Origin: Deltaproteobacteria bacterium
Lineage (GTDB): Bacteria > Desulfobacterota > BSN033 > UBA1163
Length of the DNA stretch: 35,119 bases
Direction: 5' to 3'
Assembly: GCA_020059605.1 (NCBI GenBank)
Contig: JAGVBT010000112.1
Span: 1-35,119, forward strand
In this document: positions 31,519 to 35,119 of the stretch, one piece after another
Layout of the letters: every line of letters starts with the position of its first letter
Position numbering within the stretch: position 1 is the stretch's first letter
Position numbers and translations under genes: made by a program
The notes under the pieces: generated by a model
Seen by the model: only the letters and a program-made list of their open reading frames with translations
The model's database searches: none
Told to the model about the DNA's origin: nothing

Positions 31519-32787
31519 ATGAATTTTGATTCGCTCGATCTTTTCCCCCAGATTCTGGCCGGCGTCCAGGCGCTCGGCTATTCCACACCCACTCCGATCC
31601 AGCGCCAGGCCATTCCGCCGGCCCTCAAGGGACAAGATGTGTTAGGTATAGCCCAGACCGGTACAGGCAAGACCGCTGCATTTGTGCTGCCAATCCTGCA
31701 GCGTCTCGTCAAAAGACCCCGGGGCCGCATCGGGGCCCTCGTCATCGCGCCCACACGAGAATTGAGCGACCAGATCAGGACAACCTTCCAAGCGTTGGGC
31801 TGTCAGACGCGCCTGCGCAGCCTTCCGATCTACGGTGGTGTCTCTATGGCCCCGCAGGTTCGCGATCTCCGATCCGGAGTCGAAATCATTGTCGCCTGTC
31901 CGGGCCGGTTGCTCGATCACATCCGTCAGGGTACGATCCGGTTTTCAAACCTGGAGATCCTCGTGCTCGACGAGGCGGACCGGATGCTGGACATGGGGTT
32001 TCTCCCCGACATCCGGGAGATCGTCAAGCACGTGCCAACCGTGCGCCAGACGCTGATGTTTGCGGCAACCATGCCGGACGACATCCGAACATTGACCCGG
32101 GAGGTCCTCCGTGCCCCTATCACGGTGCAAGTCGATCCGACTGCGCCAGCAGCTACGGTCACGCATGCGCTTTACCCGGTCGACTCTCACCTCAAGACAG
32201 ACCTCCTCCTTCAGTTGTTGCGCTATACGGAAACGGCCTCTATCCTGATTTTCACACGGACCAAACACCGGGCCCAGCGTTTGGGAAAGCGACTTGAAAG
32301 AGCAGGTTACCCAACTACATCGCTTCAGGGGAACCTATCTCAAAACCAGCGCCAGGCGGCCATCCGCGGATTCCGTAATGGCTCTTACAGGGTCCTCGTT
32401 GCAACCGACATTGCCGCCCGGGGCATCGATGTTTCACGGATCTCCCATGTCATCAATTATGATATGCCGGACACAACCGACGCCTACACCCACCGGATCG
32501 GCCGCACCGGCCGGGCCGAGAAGACAGGCGATGCCTTCTCCTTGGTCACTCGCGAGGATGAAGCCGTAGTACGCAACATCGAGTTCGTCCTCGGCGCCAG
32601 GCTGGAGCGTCGAAGGCTGAACGACTTCGATTATCAAAGGCCTGCGCTTCCAGGAAAGGACAATGGGTTTCCAGGGCAGAGGCAAACGCCCCGTAACCAA
32701 CCGGAACGTGCAAAAACTTTTAATAACTGGAGGGGACGTATCAGATCTGAAGGGAATGAAGGTTTATACAGGTTACGGAGCCAATGA
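31519..32787 (+). CDS. rhlE: DEAD-box RNA helicase, RhlE-like
   Basis: This 422-aa ATP-dependent RNA helicase has the full motif set: Q motif (TPTPIQRQAIP), I (AQTGTGKT), Ia (PTREL), II (DEAD in VLDEADRMLD), III (as AAT in FAATMP), V (ATDIAARGID) and VI (HRIGRTGRAEKTG). The C-terminal tail (about residues 365-422) is short and basic with Gln/Arg/Asn, as in RhlE. AAAGGA 6 nt upstream marks the ATG. The 220-nt spacer before it contains a hairpin (GGGTTGCTCC / GGAGCACCC, about 31451-31476) that may shape its leader. It converges with the antiporter gene, 14 nt between stops. Confidence 0.95.
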   Translation: MNFDSLDLFPQILAGVQALGYSTPTPIQRQAIPPALKGQDVLGIAQTGTGKTAAFVLPILQRLVKRPRGRIGALVIAPTRELSDQIRTTFQALGCQTRLRSLPIYGGVSMAPQVRDLRSGVEIIVACPGRLLDHIRQGTIRFSNLEILVLDEADRMLDMGFLPDIREIVKHVPTVRQTLMFAATMPDDIRTLTREVLRAPITVQVDPTAPAATVTHALYPVDSHLKTDLLLQLLRYTETASILIFTRTKHRAQRLGKRLERAGYPTTSLQGNLSQNQRQAAIRGFRNGSYRVLVATDIAARGIDVSRISHVINYDMPDTTDAYTHRIGRTGRAEKTGDAFSLVTREDEAVVRNIEFVLGARLERRRLNDFDYQRPALPGKDNGFPGQRQTPRNQPERAKTFNNWRGRIRSEGNEGLYRLRSQ

Positions 32788-32801
32788 CTTATGGATGTTC
32801 C

Positions 32802-34598
32802 TCACGGTCCAATGCGCCGCTGGTCATCCCGCTTGCGCATCCCAAGCTCTCCACGGATTTCTTGGATCTCTTTCTGAATCCGATTGTTGTCGGCGCCAAC
32901 CTCCCGTAGTAGCAGAATGGCCAAACCTATTGCGGTTTCCGCTTCCTCGATACAAATGTCTGTGGCCCCCATTTCCTCTAACCAGGCTCGTTCCTGGAGA
33001 TACCGGGCTCGGGTAAAGACATGTAGCTCAGGATTTAATTCCCTGGCCGTCACGATCACCGCCGTTCGTGTAAGTATATCTGGAATGGTGACCAACAGGT
33101 AGTCGGCTTTCTGTACCTCCGCTGCTTTCAAGATGTCGCGTCGGCTGGCATCACCGTATATGGCAGCCTGCCCTGACTCTATTAGGGTCCGGACCGTATC
33201 GAGATTCAGATCAATAATCACCAGGGGAATATCAAAATCCTTAAGAATCCGCGATGCGGTTTGTCCCACCGGGCCATAACCCACAATCACGGCTCTCGAC
33301 TTGATTCCAGACTTCTGGTCGGATTCGGATAACCGCAACTGTTCCTCTTTATTTAACATCACCCCTTCATAGCTTGACCTCTGGCTGAGAATGCGCCAGA
33401 TTCGTTCTTTACTACGGAGCCACTTCTCAAGGGGAGTGATCGCGCGGAATAAAAAGGGGTTGGCAGCAATCGAGATGAGTGCGCAGGCAACCAGAAGGCT
33501 TTGTCCCTCTGCCGAAAGGAGGCCGAGTCCCATCGCCTCATTCGCCAACAGAAAGGAAAACTCACCAATTTGAGCCAGTGCCAAGGCGACAGTGATCGCA
33601 GTCCGCACCGAGTAACGAAGGGCCCATATGATGAGAAAGGCCGTCAGAGGCTTTACAAGAATGACGATCCCGAGAAGTCCCAAAAGGAACCGCGGCTCCT
33701 TGATAATGGCTTGCGGGTCGAAGATCATCCCCACAGATACAAAGAAAAGAACGGCGAAGGCGTCCCTCATCGGAAGAGCATCAGCAGCCGCTTGATGGCT
33801 TACTTCCGTTTGCCCGACGACAATGCCCGCGAGAAAAGCGCCCAATGCCATTGACACACCGAACAAAGCTGCCGATCCTGTGGCAATCGCCAATGCCAAA
33901 CTGAGGATGGTGAGTGTAAAGAGTTCTCGCGACCGGGTGCGCACCACAAGATTCAAAAGCCAAGGAATTGCTTTTCGCCCGACAATGACGACAAGGAGGG
34001 TCAATCCGGCAAATTTTGCCATCGCCCAAGCCAATGTCATGAGCAGGCCTTCTCCACCTCCCTCGGAGTGCCCCCAAATACTGGTCAGACCAGGCAGGGC
34101 CACTAAGACAAAGACCGTGAAAATGTCCTCCAGGATAAGCCATCCGATTGCAATATGGCCCTGGTTGGTTTGAAGCAGATCGTTGTCGGCGAGGACGCGA
34201 ATCAGGACAACTGTACTGGCCACGGATATGGCGATCCCGAGCACGATGCCTGCTCCCGCACCCATACCGAATGAAATCGCAACCATTGCGCCCAATGCCG
34301 AAGCCACCAGGATCTGACCCACGCATCCTGGTATTGCGATTCTCCTAACGGCAAGTAGGTCATTGAAATTAAAATGTAGTCCAACCCCGAACATTAGGAG
34401 AATAACCCCAACCTCGGCAAAGTCATGAGCCATTTTGGGGTCGGCGACAAAACCTGGAGTGCGGGGACCGAGAGCAATTCCCGCCAGCAAATATCCGATG
34501 ATTGGCGAAAGTCGGAGCCGCTGGGCAAGAAGGCCCAGCACAAGGGCCAGTACCAAACTCACCGATAAATTGACAAGAAATCCTAATCCCTCTTGCAC
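32802..34598 (-). CDS. Kef/YbaL-type cation:proton antiporter with TrkA-N domain
   Basis: This 598-aa CPA2 family transporter has about 12 membrane helices (residues 5-400) with the core LLAGIALGPRTPGF, SVASTVVLIRVL, WLILEDIFTVFVL (Glu-Asp pair of the ion-binding site) and FFVSVGMIFDP. A cytosolic RCK/TrkA-N Rossmann domain (about 425-540; VIVGYGPVGQTASRIL, IDLNLDTV, YGDASRRDIL) binds a nucleotide, and a short C-terminal tail follows. It likely exchanges K+ or Na+ for protons. The start is a GTG with GGGGGA just upstream. YbaL-type lineage is favoured over KefB/C because no KefF/G partner is present. Confidence 0.92.
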   Translation of the reverse strand: MQEGLGFLVNLSVSLVLALVLGLLAQRLRLSPIIGYLLAGIALGPRTPGFVADPKMAHDFAEVGVILLMFGVGLHFNFNDLLAVRRIAIPGCVGQILVASALGAMVAISFGMGAGAGIVLGIAISVASTVVLIRVLADNDLLQTNQGHIAIGWLILEDIFTVFVLVALPGLTSIWGHSEGGGEGLLMTLAWAMAKFAGLTLLVVIVGRKAIPWLLNLVVRTRSRELFTLTILSLALAIATGSAALFGVSMALGAFLAGIVVGQTEVSHQAAADALPMRDAFAVLFFVSVGMIFDPQAIIKEPRFLLGLLGIVILVKPLTAFLIIWALRYSVRTAITVALALAQIGEFSFLLANEAMGLGLLSAEGQSLLVACALISIAANPFLFRAITPLEKWLRSKERIWRILSQRSSYEGVMLNKEEQLRLSESDQKSGIKSRAVIVGYGPVGQTASRILKDFDIPLVIIDLNLDTVRTLIESGQAAIYGDASRRDILKAAEVQKADYLLVTIPDILTRTAVIVTARELNPELHVFTRARYLQERAWLEEMGATDICIEEAETAIGLAILLLREVGADNNRIQKEIQEIRGELGMRKRDDQRRIGP

Positions 34599-34854
34599 GT
34601 ATCCCCCACGGTAAAATGGTATGAATTCATTTTACGCGATTGGTAAAGAAATGTCAGGTGGATGAGAAAGTTCTTTGACTTCCGGGTTACAGGATCTTTT
34701 CAAGTAATTTCATGACATCCTTCCCCTTAATGATTTTCCTTTTGTATTACTCAAGGGTCTTATCCACTTCTGTAATATTTGATCCCCTCAGGGATACAAG
34801 ACTTGATCTCCATGGGCCCCGCTCATCAAATGGACACAATTTTAGACACCGGAG

Positions 34855-34890
34855 AAAAAACAAGGGATTAACCAATTGGCCAATCCCTTT
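34855..34890 (-). terminator. Rho-independent terminator after tRNA-Glu
   Basis: On the minus strand AAGGGATT and AATCCCTT enclose GGCCAATTGGTT, followed by GTTTTTTC. It is about 12 nt beyond the tRNA 3' end. The rest of 34599-34901 shows no convincing gene. Confidence 0.85.
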
Positions 34891-34901
34891 GTCATATTAA
34901 C

Positions 34902-34979
34902 TGGCGTCCCCAAGGGGATTCGAACCCCTGTTGCCGACGTGAAAGGCCGGTGTCCTTGGCCAGACTAGACGATGGGGAC
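34902..34979 (-). tRNA. tRNA-Glu (anticodon UUC), CCA encoded
   Basis: Read on the minus strand, the acceptor stem GTCCCCA pairs with TGGGGAC, the T-arm is CAGGGGTTCGAATCCCCTT and the anticodon loop is CTTTCAC (TTC). The sequence is close to E. coli tRNA-Glu. The 3' CCA is encoded in the genome. Confidence 0.96.
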
Positions 34980-35032
34980 AACTAACTTATCAATGATCAA
35001 TGCAAAATGAAAAATGCAAAATTGATACATTC

Positions 35033-35119
35033 GTAAAAAGTCAAAAAACAAGAAAGACGTCATGCTGAACTTGTTTCAGCATCTAACAAAATCAAGAACT
35101 TACGAGACCCTGAAACGAG
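35033..35119. repeat. Dispersed palindromic repeat at the window edge
   Basis: GCTGAA and TTTCAGC form a hairpin near 35065-35081. The segment CAAAATCAAGAACTTACGAG, then ACC (about 35089-35111), recurs in inverted, diverged form at 31019-31048 next to the csp promoter. The element continues past the window end. Confidence 0.5.

Noticed and set aside
34712..34900. 62-codon frame upstream of the tRNA on the plus strand
   Set aside because: It runs into the tRNA terminator, has no ribosome site and shows no protein-like composition.

Overview
The window looks like a chromosomal segment of an anaerobic, Gram-negative bacterium of the Desulfobacterota (deltaproteobacterial) type. The reasons are two NtrC-family sigma-54 activators with partner kinases, a perfect sigma-54 promoter, a GlcD/CCG-type oxidoreductase pair, an isopropylmalate-synthase-like enzyme of the kind seen in syntrophs and Geobacter relatives, a lysine 2,3-aminomutase, periplasmic lipoproteins and a TatC paralogue. 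The phylum is inferred from gene content only.

Layout. 1-4050 is visibly AT-richer than the rest. It holds a leftward catabolic cluster: GntR/FCD regulator, FAD-linked oxidase, CCG iron-sulfur protein and an MmgE/PrpD gene broken at an approximately 90-bp structured repeat whose second copy lies at about 30779-30870. 4058-9549 carries an acyl-CoA synthetase, an isopropylmalate-synthase-like enzyme fused to a C-terminal Cache domain, and aspS. 9833-10210 is a collapsed remnant of a large SNF2-type helicase. 10214-13871 holds an RlmI-type methyltransferase, a D-Ala-D-Ala-ligase-like ATP-grasp enzyme and KamA. 14142-18610, also leftward, holds an Ala/Pro/Lys-rich lipoprotein, a lone receiver protein, an NtrC-type regulator, a soluble PAS histidine kinase and a second ATP-grasp ligase 3 nt ahead of the kinase. 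18782-26275 runs rightward: a TatC paralogue, a membrane histidine kinase overlapping a second NtrC-type regulator, a sigma-54 promoter driving a small periplasmic protein, then a tight envelope operon (lipoprotein, two YkuD L,D-transpeptidases, an unknown exported protein). 26290-29803 runs leftward: a GAF-GGDEF diguanylate cyclase, a small unknown protein, a VTT/TVP38 membrane protein and a third ATP-grasp ligase. 30039-35119 holds a promoter/leader/terminator unit before an unknown gene, a repeat-rich spacer, a cold-shock protein, a RhlE-type RNA helicase, a Kef/YbaL-type antiporter, tRNA-Glu(UUC) with its terminator, and a terminal dispersed repeat.

How the parts may work together. The most interesting theme is 11.5-30 kb. 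It has three D-Ala-D-Ala-ligase-like enzymes that all lack the N-terminal substrate motif and the catalytic tyrosine of true Ddl. One directly follows a KamA that keeps the lysine-specific aspartates, and one is in an operon with a two-component system. With two L,D-transpeptidases and sigma-54 control nearby, this suggests an uncharacterised amino-acid ligation or envelope-modification pathway, possibly using beta-lysine. The component genes are well supported; the joint pathway is inference.
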